Of a stretch of DNA of 27,720 nt, positions 15,701 to 23,095 are shown piece by piece. Both the position numbers and the translations under genes were made by a program. The stretch covers positions 1 to 27,720 of the forward strand of contig DPGN01000024.1 of NCBI GenBank assembly GCA_003523185.1, written 5' to 3'. A model generated the notes under the pieces. That model was not told the origin of the DNA. It saw nothing but the letters and a program-made list of their open reading frames with translations, and did no database searches. The stretch's first letter is position 1. Each line of letters begins with the position of its first letter. The stretch is from Halieaceae bacterium. GTDB taxonomy: Bacteria > Pseudomonadota > Gammaproteobacteria > Pseudomonadales > Halieaceae.

Positions 15701-16798
15701 CTAATCATCTGGAGTTTCAAAAGAATCACGTTCGAACTCGTCATACGACAAAGACAAAGCCAAGTCGTTTAGTCGACTGGATAATTCAAGATCACCCAAA
15801 AGTCGTTTTGCCACGTCCGCCCCCTCACGCAAGCTTCTAGCGTCAGGTTTATCGGCTAACAAGGTGGTTAGTAAATCATATGCCTGCTTTTTACCGTCTT
15901 CTATCTGAGAACAATACAACTCAGCTAAGTGTGGGATGAAGGGCAAATTGAGATGTCGATTACGATCATCGTCTCGCAGTGCCATTGAAGCGCGCCGTGC
16001 AAGCGCTTCAGCGATAAATTTTGGGCAATTTAGAAGCTCAGCAGCCCGAGCTAGATCAACATAGTCTCGCACCAAGCGCGCTTGCTCCGCCGCAACATCC
16101 AGTAGCCTCCTCGCCCTCTCAGTATCACCATGAGCTACCAGCAACACGTCCATGAGAGCAAAGCAACCGATAAAACTACAATTCTCCGTTAGGAATACTT
16201 GCTCTTCGCTCGCGCAAAGAACATGAGTCCCTAATGCTTTAGAAATAACGACGAGGTACGATTTCAGAGATTCGTTATAAAATTGTAGGTCATCAATTGG
16301 ATAGGACTCGCCGTTAATGACGATGCCGGTTGCTAACTCCCCGGATGGCAGCCCGCCATCAACGAGACTGATATGCTCTGCATCGATCTGGGCGGTGACA
16401 AGTTCCTTCTCACTTCCTAAGTCCGTGTCACCAACCTCAAGTGTCGTGACCGCGCTGCCAGCGCGATGCTGAATTAAATACAAGCCAAACTCTAGCTCAT
16501 CAGCGCCGAAAATCGAGATGCTGGCATCACTTGGTCTTTTTACCCAATCGGGGAACGGGTCAGGGACTCCCTCCAAAACCATGCCCTTAACAGAATTAAT
16601 GAGTGGCGATGGAGTAGCGCCGATCAGATCAGAGATACTAGATGCATCTTTCGGAAGAGCATCTGCGACTGCAATGAGCAAGTCATGCGAGCTCTTGAGG
16701 ACATTTATCAAAACACCGTCCGGACTTGATATGACACATCTGTCCTCATCTTGGACAAATTGTAGAGTCACGGGACCGCCTTTTTCCTCACTAGACAA
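15701..16798 (-). CDS. unrecognised 365-residue cytoplasmic protein
   Basis: I do not recognise this protein. It starts at a TTG with GGAG eight bases upstream; no ATG occurs until residue 72. It has no signal peptide or membrane segment. The N-terminal 200 residues are beta-rich and acidic. The C-terminal part (about 210-350) is a series of amphipathic helices such as GDTERARRLLDVAAEQARLVRDY, broken here by loops, that could form TPR-like pairs. Highly acidic end (DEFERDSFETPDD). It converges on the stator gene and, by composition, belongs to the island. A scaffold or regulator for the stator or Sia proteins would fit but is a guess. Confidence 0.6.
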   Translation of the reverse strand: MSSEEKGGPVTLQFVQDEDRCVISSPDGVLINVLKSSHDLLIAVADALPKDASSISDLIGATPSPLINSVKGMVLEGVPDPFPDWVKRPSDASISIFGADELEFGLYLIQHRAGSAVTTLEVGDTDLGSEKELVTAQIDAEHISLVDGGLPSGELATGIVINGESYPIDDLQFYNESLKSYLVVISKALGTHVLCASEEQVFLTENCSFIGCFALMDVLLVAHGDTERARRLLDVAAEQARLVRDYVDLARAAELLNCPKFIAEALARRASMALRDDDRNRHLNLPFIPHLAELYCSQIEDGKKQAYDLLTTLLADKPDARSLREGADVAKRLLGDLELSSRLNDLALSLSYDEFERDSFETPDD

Positions 16799-16964
16799 GT
16801 ATCTAACTCCTAATGCTTCGCATACACCGCTAATGACTCACGTTGCAGCTAGCAGTGCACAATTCGGCCCAATGAGGGATAAGACTCATGAGACACCATA
16901 AACCCAATTACAGTAAAACAACTCAACATTTGTTTCGCCAGTAAAAAAGAATTTCTGAGTAGAT

Positions 16965-17266
16965 CTAATATAGAACTCCATTAACAGGTTCTATTGGTTC
17001 AGGAATTTTGTCTTCACCAATTGCTTGCTTCAAATCTATCTCTAAATTCCGACAGATAAAGTGCATCGGAACGTCAGTCTCAAGTCGATCAAACGGTCTC
17101 GCGAGCACTGATCCAAAAATATATAGCTGATTAAAGACCCAGCCCGTAATAACTGTAATCGGTATCACCATCACCCCGAAATTGGCGTCTATGAATTCGT
17201 CAGCGAACGCGAAGGGGAACAGGAAAAGAAAAACGATTAAAAACGCGTAAGTGTAGTATAGAAATT
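16965..17266 (-). pseudogene. C-terminal fragment of a bestrophin-like (YneE/RFP-TM) anion channel protein
   Basis: About 100 codons encode a bestrophin-like C-terminus: two hydrophobic segments (AFLIVFLFLFPFAFADEF and MVIPITVITGWVFNQLYIFG). The family end motif follows as ARPFDRLETDVPMHFICRNLEIDLKQ (split: ARPFDRLETDVPMHF, then ICRNLEIDL). Full-length members are about 290-310 residues. The 5' two thirds are absent: the frame runs straight into the 3' end of the tRNA-Leu gene, leaving no start codon. It was cut at the integration site and is probably dead. Confidence 0.65.
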
Positions 17267-17269
17267 TAA

Positions 17270-17357
17270 TGGTCCCCGGGGCCGGACTTGAACCGGCACG
17301 CTCGCAATGAGCGGGGGATTTTAAGTCCCCTGTGTCTACCAATTTCACCACCCGGGG
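17270..17357 (-). tRNA. tRNA-Leu (anticodon UAA)
   Basis: This 88-base gene folds into a class II tRNA. The acceptor strands CCCCGGG and CCCGGGG are perfectly paired and the CCA end is encoded. The anticodon stem GGGGA/TCCCC frames the loop CTTAAAA (anticodon TAA). A long variable arm (CGCTCATTGCGAGCG) and a T arm with GGTTCAAGTCC complete it. It is the intact copy at the right end of the island and carries the integration site in its 3' half. It is divergent from the symporter gene. Confidence 0.95.
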
Positions 17358-17373
17358 TGGGCGAGAGCGCGCG

Positions 17374-17379
17374 ATCATA
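17374..17379 (-). promoter_or_regulatory. probable -10 element of the tRNA-Leu promoter
   Basis: TATGAT on the minus strand lies 16 bases upstream of the mature tRNA 5' end and is followed by a GC-rich discriminator (CGCGCGC), as is common at stringently controlled stable-RNA promoters. No good -35 is seen. Confidence 0.4.
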
Positions 17380-17463
17380 TCACGTCACAACACATACGCG
17401 ACCCCGTTTGAGAGTGTTACAGTACAGTTTCGCAAAATAACGATTAAACAAGGGGCAGCAGCA

Positions 17464-18813
17464 GTGGCATCGCAACGCGGCGAGTTTGGTTCACGGTTTG
17501 GTTTCATCATGGCGGCGGCGGGATCCGCCGTCGGCTTAGGCAACATCTGGGGCTTCCCAACTCAGGCAGCCAGTAACGGCGGCGCCGCATTTGTGGTCGT
17601 TTACCTCCTGCTCGCTTTTCTTCTGGCCTACCCCGTTTTAATGGCAGAACTCACCTTAGGTCGCCACGCGCACGGAAACATGATCGCTGCGCTAGCCAAG
17701 GTCTCGCGTAACGGAACGCAGCGTGGCATTGGCACGCTGGTCGGCATTGTTGGGATCTTCACTGCGAGTCTGATTCTTAGCTTTTATGCCATCGTATCGG
17801 GCTGGATGATCGGGTTTGGCGCCGCCTATCCGCTAGATGCGCTCGGCGCGACCGAGACCGCCGCATGGCTTTCCGAGTTCGGTCTATCGCGGAATCTTAT
17901 GTTGATGCTCATCTTCATGACACTGACCATGGCCGTGGTTGCCGGTGGTGTCGAAAAAGGGATCGAGCGTTGGTCAAAACGACTCATGCCGGCGCTCATC
18001 GTGACGCTAATTTTGTTATCACTTTATGTGATGACGCTTGAAGGTGCTGGCAAAGGTCTCGCTGTCTACCTCGTACCTGATCTCTCCAAGCTGTGGTCTA
18101 CCGAGTTGGTGTTTAACGCCATGGGAGCAGCGTTCTTCTCACTCTCATTGGGCGTCGGCACCATGCTCATCTACGGCTCTTACATCTCAGATGAAGAGCA
18201 TCTCCCCAGCCTTGGTGTTCAAGTGGCCTTGGTTGATGTTGGCATTGCCGTTTTAGCGGGCTTCCTCATTCTGCCGGCAATGTATGTCGCCGCCGAACGT
18301 GGCGTCATGATTTTTAATGAAGCGGGTGGCCTGTTGTCTGAAGACACGTTGATCTTTGTGGTGCTTCCCGCTCTCTTCGACTCCATGAATGAGACGGGGA
18401 CAGTGCTTGCCCTAGCCTTCTTCGGACTCATGAGTATTGCAGCCCTCACCTCGTCTATCTCCATGTTGGAGGTACCTGTGTCGTTCTTGGTTGAGCGTTT
18501 TCAGTGGGGACGCCTGAGAGCTTCCTTCATTGCGACAGCCATTATCACGGCAATGAGTGCTGCCATCGTCATGAACTTCGATACGCTGTTCGGATTGGTC
18601 ATTACCGTAAGCACACGCTACTCGCAGCCGCTCCTCGGTTTGGCGCTGTGCGTTTATGCGGGATGGGTGTGGCGACGGGATGTCCTATTGAAAGAACTCG
18701 CCAAGAACGAAGAAGCGACCGCCAGCACATTGTTTATGCGCTGGTGGCCTTGGTACGTCAGATTTGTGTGCCCTGCGATTATCGTGACGATTCTCGCAAG
18801 ATCAATAGCTTAA
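17464..18813 (+). CDS. sodium:neurotransmitter symporter (SNF/NSS) family transporter
   Basis: The 449-residue inner-membrane protein has about 11-12 hydrophobic helices and begins SQRGEFGSRFGFIMAAAGSAVG. The LGNIWGFP signature in TM1 forms the sodium and substrate sites of LeuT-fold NSS proteins. It should import an amino acid or similar small amine with sodium. A GTG at 17464 with AAGGGG nine bases before it is chosen; the reading frame is open further upstream but only through the tRNA gene. Substrate cannot be assigned. It ends against the MerR-type gene, sharing a terminator hairpin. Confidence 0.9.
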   Translation: MASQRGEFGSRFGFIMAAAGSAVGLGNIWGFPTQAASNGGAAFVVVYLLLAFLLAYPVLMAELTLGRHAHGNMIAALAKVSRNGTQRGIGTLVGIVGIFTASLILSFYAIVSGWMIGFGAAYPLDALGATETAAWLSEFGLSRNLMLMLIFMTLTMAVVAGGVEKGIERWSKRLMPALIVTLILLSLYVMTLEGAGKGLAVYLVPDLSKLWSTELVFNAMGAAFFSLSLGVGTMLIYGSYISDEEHLPSLGVQVALVDVGIAVLAGFLILPAMYVAAERGVMIFNEAGGLLSEDTLIFVVLPALFDSMNETGTVLALAFFGLMSIAALTSSISMLEVPVSFLVERFQWGRLRASFIATAIITAMSAAIVMNFDTLFGLVITVSTRYSQPLLGLALCVYAGWVWRRDVLLKELAKNEEATASTLFMRWWPWYVRFVCPAIIVTILARSIA

Positions 18814-18836
18814 AAGCCCCGAATTAGTTGGGGCTT
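18814..18836. terminator. bidirectional terminator overlapping a stop codon
   Basis: AAGCCCC and GGGGCTT form a perfect 7-bp stem with a 9-base loop between the convergent symporter and MerR-type genes. On the minus strand it is followed by TTTTAA. The MerR gene's last codons form one arm and its TAA lies in the loop. Confidence 0.75.
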
Positions 18837-19825
18837 CGCATGATCTTAGTGAGCTCCTCGCCTCTACCCTCTAGAGCCGCCTGAAGCGCTTTCTCCATGA
18901 GATAACGAGCTTGCGCCGTGTAGGCGTAGATGCAGGAGTGAACGGCTGCTTCGTGCCAGTTCTCAACGCTACAGGCAGTCGAGTAGGTCTCGAATTCGCT
19001 GAGCGTCTTTATCAGATCTGAGATGTGCTTTGGACACTCGCAATCGAGCAGGCTCTTGAGCTTCGCTGCTGCATTGAGCGTGCTGTCATCGTACATTCGT
19101 GGCTTGGCTTGAATCAGCTCGCCCAGATTTATCTCGCCCTGCTTCGCCTCATGGTCAATTGCCACCCGGCCAAGCTCGAACGCAAGGCGCGCTGACTCGG
19201 GCGGGTACTCCAGCGCTGTCATACCGCGGCGCTCAATCTCTTCAATCCAACGGCTATTGCACAGTTGATAGAGCACCAGCGTACGTTTTGCGCCGAGTCG
19301 ATTTGCCAGCGTGTCCATGGCATTAATATTGGTCATCGACACCGAGGGGCAATGAACGACCAACATGTCGGCCGTCTCGTTCACGTCCAAAGCGTCAACG
19401 GCGTTTGCGAGTGGCATTCGCGACAAAAACGCGCTGATGCCCGACAAGCAGCCTTGATGACCGTCTAACCACTGACACAACTCCGCACCGATAAATACCA
19501 CCCGTGATTTTGCCGCGGGAATAGCCTTGGCCATGCGGCTGCCTCGATTGCTCACCAGTAACTCGAGCGTTTTGCGGTCGGAGGAGGCAATCTCACCAAT
19601 CCGGACACCGTCCTCAACCAACGCAGTAATCAGTTGCAGATGTTCTAGGTCAGACTGGGTAAAGAGCCTTCGCCCAGAGGCCGATTTATAGCTTGCACCG
19701 AGTCCGTAACGACGCTCCCAGACTCGAAGCGTGTCGGGCTTCAGCCCTGTCAGTCGTGCGACGGTTCCAATGCCATAAAGCGGTCTTGGTTCGAGGAGGT
19801 TTGCGGTGTTGGCTGGTGCGTTCAT
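18824..19825 (-). CDS. MerR-family regulator with Rossmann/B12-binding-like domain (LitR/CarH-related)
   Basis: The 333-residue protein has a MerR winged helix (about 16-85: YGIGTVARLTGLKPDTLRVW). A Rossmann-like domain follows (about 106-215, starting RVVFIGAEL), then a helical C-terminal domain with CECPKH at 262-267 and conserved-looking ETYSTAC and AAVHSC segments. MerR proteins with cobalamin-binding domains (LitR, CarH) act as light-released repressors of photolyase and carotenoid genes. The usual ExHxxG/DxHxxG cobalamin ligand is not intact: the nearest match is DGHQGC at 121-126, so light sensing by B12 is uncertain. It faces a sigma factor across a shared promoter region. Confidence 0.75.
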   Translation of the reverse strand: MNAPANTANLLEPRPLYGIGTVARLTGLKPDTLRVWERRYGLGASYKSASGRRLFTQSDLEHLQLITALVEDGVRIGEIASSDRKTLELLVSNRGSRMAKAIPAAKSRVVFIGAELCQWLDGHQGCLSGISAFLSRMPLANAVDALDVNETADMLVVHCPSVSMTNINAMDTLANRLGAKRTLVLYQLCNSRWIEEIERRGMTALEYPPESARLAFELGRVAIDHEAKQGEINLGELIQAKPRMYDDSTLNAAAKLKSLLDCECPKHISDLIKTLSEFETYSTACSVENWHEAAVHSCIYAYTAQARYLMEKALQAALEGRGEELTKIMRSPN

Positions 19826-20004
19826 GTTTTACCCCGGATTTTGTTCATCAATTGTCGTGGTTTACGGGTGATTTCGGGGTCCAGATCAGTCTTTCGCATT
19901 TCTGTCCAAGACTTGTTCATGTAACAGCTGGACATTGTCCAGTTTTCTCTGGGCAGCCTTTGCGTTGAGTCGTATAGATATGGGATGCACACGGGGCAGC
20001 GCAG
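19826..20004. promoter_or_regulatory. divergent control region with TGGACA palindromes
   Basis: This 179-base region lies between the MerR-type and sigma factor genes. A perfect 15-base palindrome, CTGGACA-T-TGTCCAG, occupies 19928-19942. A further TGTCCA occurs at 19903-19908 and a related GTCCAGA at 19879-19885. The cluster of the same half-site suggests an operator for the adjacent regulator. A TATAGA at 19973-19978 could be the -10 for the sigma gene, without a good -35. Confidence 0.5.
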
Positions 20005-21291
20005 ATGATCGACAACACGGACGAAAAAGACATCGAATTGATGTTTGCGGAAGCACGTCGTTACGACCTGTTGACCGCCGAGCAGGAGCAGTCGATAGAT
20101 AGCACCAAATGGAGTTCCGTCAGGGAAATATACGCACTCATCGCTGAAAACGACGAGCCGAGCCAGTATCTTGCTCAGTTTTGCTCCGAATGTCTGGCGA
20201 ATCCGCCACAGATTCAACGCTTTCCAAATCGAGACCTACATTTTGTCTTGCGCCGCGAGCTGGCGGCGCTATTCAGTGACGGGTCGCACGCCGATCAGTC
20301 ACGAAACGTAGCTAATAAGCTGTCAGAGCTCAAAACGAGCGCTGCGCGACTTAAGCACGTTGAATCGCTAGAGCTACCAGCGAGTCTGACCATCGGCATT
20401 GCCGTCGCGATATTACGACGCGCAGGTGGCCAGTTTGCCGATACGGTCGCAGACGCCATTGGACACTGGCAGCGGCATTGGCAGACGCCGGTCCCATCAT
20501 TTGCGCTGGACCATGCCTTACTGTCCGCCATCAAGAAGCAATTACGCACCTACACCGAGGCTCGTGACAGGCTGGTCATGCACAACCTTCGACTCGTCTA
20601 TTCGATCGCGTCTCGCTATAAAGGCAGAGGAGTGGGTTATCTCGACCTTGTGCAGGAAGGAACGCTTGGACTCATCCGTGCTGCCGAGAAATTCGAGTAC
20701 GAGAAAGGTTTCAGGTTCAGCACATACTGCTTCAATTGGATAACGCAAGCTGTCAGGCGTTACGTGGGCGATGCCGGTACGCTTATTCGTTTCCCTACTC
20801 ATGTTCAGGAGCAAATTGGGCGCCTGTACAAGGAGCGCTACGCCGAGCAAGCACGGACGGGACAAGAGGCGGACGCGGAGACCCTCGCTGCCAATGCGGG
20901 CATGGATCCCGACAAGGCACGAGAATTATTGCAACTACGAAATCTTACTGTGTCACTAGACGCACCGAAGTTTGATGAGGATGACGAGACCTTGGTTGAC
21001 GGACTCGTCGGTGAAACCTTTGGTGAAGCAGGCGATGACGCTGAACAGGCCTCGCTCGGCAATTTTCTTGGCAATGCTATCGGCCGGCTTGAAACCAATG
21101 AGCGACAAGTTGTCCTGGCCCGCTGGGGTCTTCAGAACGGACCGCCGCTAAGCCGGGCCGAAATCGCCGATAAGCTGGGTGTGAGTCGTGAGTGGGTGCG
21201 TCAACTGGAGCGTTCAGCGCTCAAGAAGCTCAAAGGCCAAATTGATGTGCAACACGCGTTCGATGACTACCGGCAGAGCGGTAATTGGTGA
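20005..21291 (+). CDS. sigma-70 family sigma factor (RpoD/RpoS-like regions 2-4, atypical N-terminus)
   Basis: In this 428-residue sigma factor, region 2 (about 185-255) reads NLRLVYSIASRYKGRG, DLVQEGTLGLIRAAEKFEY and STYCFNWITQAVRR, close to the primary sigma pattern but with C-F-N for the usual T/W positions. Region 3 begins IRFPTHVQEQIGRL, and region 4 has ARWGL, LSRAEIADKLGVSREWVRQLE. The first 180 residues are unlike RpoD region 1. It is far larger than ECF factors, so it is a group 2/3-type alternative sigma factor. Divergent from the MerR regulator, it probably drives the nearby stress/light genes. GGGG lies nine bases before the ATG. Confidence 0.88.
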   Translation: MIDNTDEKDIELMFAEARRYDLLTAEQEQSIDSTKWSSVREIYALIAENDEPSQYLAQFCSECLANPPQIQRFPNRDLHFVLRRELAALFSDGSHADQSRNVANKLSELKTSAARLKHVESLELPASLTIGIAVAILRRAGGQFADTVADAIGHWQRHWQTPVPSFALDHALLSAIKKQLRTYTEARDRLVMHNLRLVYSIASRYKGRGVGYLDLVQEGTLGLIRAAEKFEYEKGFRFSTYCFNWITQAVRRYVGDAGTLIRFPTHVQEQIGRLYKERYAEQARTGQEADAETLAANAGMDPDKARELLQLRNLTVSLDAPKFDEDDETLVDGLVGETFGEAGDDAEQASLGNFLGNAIGRLETNERQVVLARWGLQNGPPLSRAEIADKLGVSREWVRQLERSALKKLKGQIDVQHAFDDYRQSGNW

Positions 21292-21303
21292 CAGGCTACC
21301 CTG

Positions 21304-22185
21304 CTATCGAGCCTCTAGGTCGGCAACAGCGCCTTTTAAATCGCCAAATCGGAATTCGTAACCCGTAGACAGTAGTTTGTTCGGCATGACCCGCTGTCCC
21401 GTCAAAAGCAATTCATCTGCCATCTCTCCCACCATGAGCCGCATGACCCAGCGAGGCATTCCCATGCCCATCACCGTGGTTGTGACACTGCGAACCTCAT
21501 CCGCAAATGATCGATGCGTCACCGGATTCGGTGCGGTCATGTTGACAGGCCCTGATACCGCCTCATTTTGGATGCAATGCATAACAGCGCCCACCATGTC
21601 CGCCAGATGGATCCAGCTAAGCCAGTGCCCCCCCTGTCCCATCCACGAGGCCAGACCAACCCGAAACGATTGTGTCATTTGGGGGTAAGCACCGAGGGCG
21701 TCATCCAATACGACACCCGTACGAAGCAGAACACAGCGCGGGCCCTCGCTTCCAATATCGCTGACACTCGCTTCCCAATCACGGCAGAGTTCTGCCGAAA
21801 AACCGCTACCCACTTGGTCGGTTTCGCTGAACTCACGCTCTTTGCTTTCACCATAGAAGCCAATGGCGCTGCCACTGATGAGCACATTCGGCATGCCAAT
21901 GTCTCGCAGTCGCGACACCAATGCTTGCGTTAGATCAATACGGCTCGCACGTATCTCTTTTTTGTAGGCTGGCGACCACCGACGGTCCGCTAAACCCGCT
22001 CCAGCGAGGTTGACGACGATGTCCTGACGCGTATTTAAGTCGTCAATCGAATTGATGTAGGTGACGGCTTCTGAGCTGTCGAGGGTCTGCCGTGTAAGCA
22101 CGGTTATATCGTGTCCATCCGTAAGGAGTCGCTTGACCAAAGCGCGTCCAATTAGGCCCGTTCCACCTGTAACAAATACCTTCAT
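21304..22185 (-). CDS. TIGR01777 family NAD(P)-dependent epimerase/SDR (YfcH-like)
   Basis: This 293-residue atypical short-chain dehydrogenase has the nucleotide-binding motif VTGGTGLIG at 5-13, NLAGAGLADRRW at about 59-70, the SGSAIGFYG element and the terminal GYEFRFGDLKGAVADL typical of TIGR01777/YfcH proteins (about 300 residues). The reaction is unknown for the family, but these genes often accompany photolyase and MerR genes in proteobacteria, as here. It is divergent from the Sir2 gene with a 61-base gap and converges on the sigma factor gene. Confidence 0.88.
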   Translation of the reverse strand: MKVFVTGGTGLIGRALVKRLLTDGHDITVLTRQTLDSSEAVTYINSIDDLNTRQDIVVNLAGAGLADRRWSPAYKKEIRASRIDLTQALVSRLRDIGMPNVLISGSAIGFYGESKEREFSETDQVGSGFSAELCRDWEASVSDIGSEGPRCVLLRTGVVLDDALGAYPQMTQSFRVGLASWMGQGGHWLSWIHLADMVGAVMHCIQNEAVSGPVNMTAPNPVTHRSFADEVRSVTTTVMGMGMPRWVMRLMVGEMADELLLTGQRVMPNKLLSTGYEFRFGDLKGAVADLEAR

Positions 22186-22246
22186 CGCCGACTTATCCTT
22201 AGGCCTTTAACGCCAACCAAAACACAGTAGCTAACGTATACGTCCA

Positions 22247-23095
22247 ATGCATCAAACGGTTGAATCTTTGTCCACGTGGTTGCATCGCATCGAGCGATGG
22301 ACGGTATTGACCGGTGCGGGCGTCAGCGCCAACTCGGGCATTCCCACTTACCGTGACCGCACCGGGCGGTGGCTGCGCGTTGACCCCATTCAGCACAAAG
22401 AATTTATCGAGTCCGAAGCCAAACGAAAACGTTATTGGGCGCGTTCAATGGTCGGTTGGGTTGGTATCGATGACGCACGTCCCAACGCTACGCACTATGC
22501 GCTCGCTGAATTGGAGCGCGCTGGCAAGATTGATCTGTTAATCACGCAGAACGTTGACCGATTGCACCAAAAAGCAGGGTCGCAACGCGTCGTCGATCTT
22601 CATGGTCGACTCGATCAGGTCATCTGCTTGAATTGCGGGCAGCAAGAGTCCCGACAGAGATTCCAAACTCGGCTTTTGCAAGCCAACCCCTTTGTTACGG
22701 ATTACCAGCACATTGCGAGGCCTGATGGCGATGCCGATGTGCCCGATACCTACGTGGAGAAGACAACCATTCCCCAATGCAAGTACTGTGGCGACGTCGT
22801 CATGCCTGACGTTGTATTTTTTGGTGGCACCGTGCCAAGGTCTCGGGTTGAGACCTGCACCGCCTCACTAGCCAGTGCTGGTGGGCTTCTCGTGGTAGGA
22901 AGTTCACTACAAGTCTATTCAGGCTTCCGTTTTTGTCGTATCGCCGAAAAGCTGCGCATACCCATAGTCATCGTCAATGAGGGTGAAACCCGTGCTGATG
23001 ACATAGCAACCCTCAAGGTCGAGCAGTCAGCGATGAACCGCCTGGTAGCCGCTGTCGATCAAATTATTCCTTCCCAAGAGAGCAAATTCGCGTGA
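22247..23095 (+). CDS. Sir2-family NAD-dependent protein deacylase
   Basis: The 282-residue sirtuin carries TGAGVSANSGIPTYRD (22-37) for NAD binding, TQNVDRLHQKAGS with catalytic DLHG (H119), zinc cysteines C127/C130 and C178/C181, and a late VVGSSLQVYSGFRF segment. It resembles SIRT4-like class II sirtuins (NAD-dependent deacylase). The zinc module is longer than usual, with about 47 residues between the cysteine pairs. No good ribosome site precedes the ATG. Its TGA overlaps the GTG of the photolyase gene (GTGA), so the two are translationally coupled. Confidence 0.9.
   Translation: MHQTVESLSTWLHRIERWTVLTGAGVSANSGIPTYRDRTGRWLRVDPIQHKEFIESEAKRKRYWARSMVGWVGIDDARPNATHYALAELERAGKIDLLITQNVDRLHQKAGSQRVVDLHGRLDQVICLNCGQQESRQRFQTRLLQANPFVTDYQHIARPDGDADVPDTYVEKTTIPQCKYCGDVVMPDVVFFGGTVPRSRVETCTASLASAGGLLVVGSSLQVYSGFRFCRIAEKLRIPIVIVNEGETRADDIATLKVEQSAMNRLVAAVDQIIPSQESKFA

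Noticed and set aside
14077..16798. Zorya-type anti-phage system, because of the MotA/MotB-like pair in an island
   Set aside because: The MotB-like protein has an ordinary OmpA domain, and no ZorC, ZorD helicase or ZorE nuclease-like gene is present; the neighbour is not a helicase.
7956..17357. Integrase, transposase or phage structural genes in the island
   Set aside because: Every sizeable frame was read on both strands and none shows a tyrosine or serine recombinase, transposase or virion motif.
17267..17378. N-terminal extension of the bestrophin frame through the tRNA gene
   Set aside because: The extension is a translation of the tRNA-Leu gene itself and cannot be the true start of the channel protein.
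19822..20217. A 131-residue minus-strand frame overlapping the MerR/sigma control region
   Set aside because: It overlaps the sigma factor gene in antisense and would cover the promoter region; no protein character seen.
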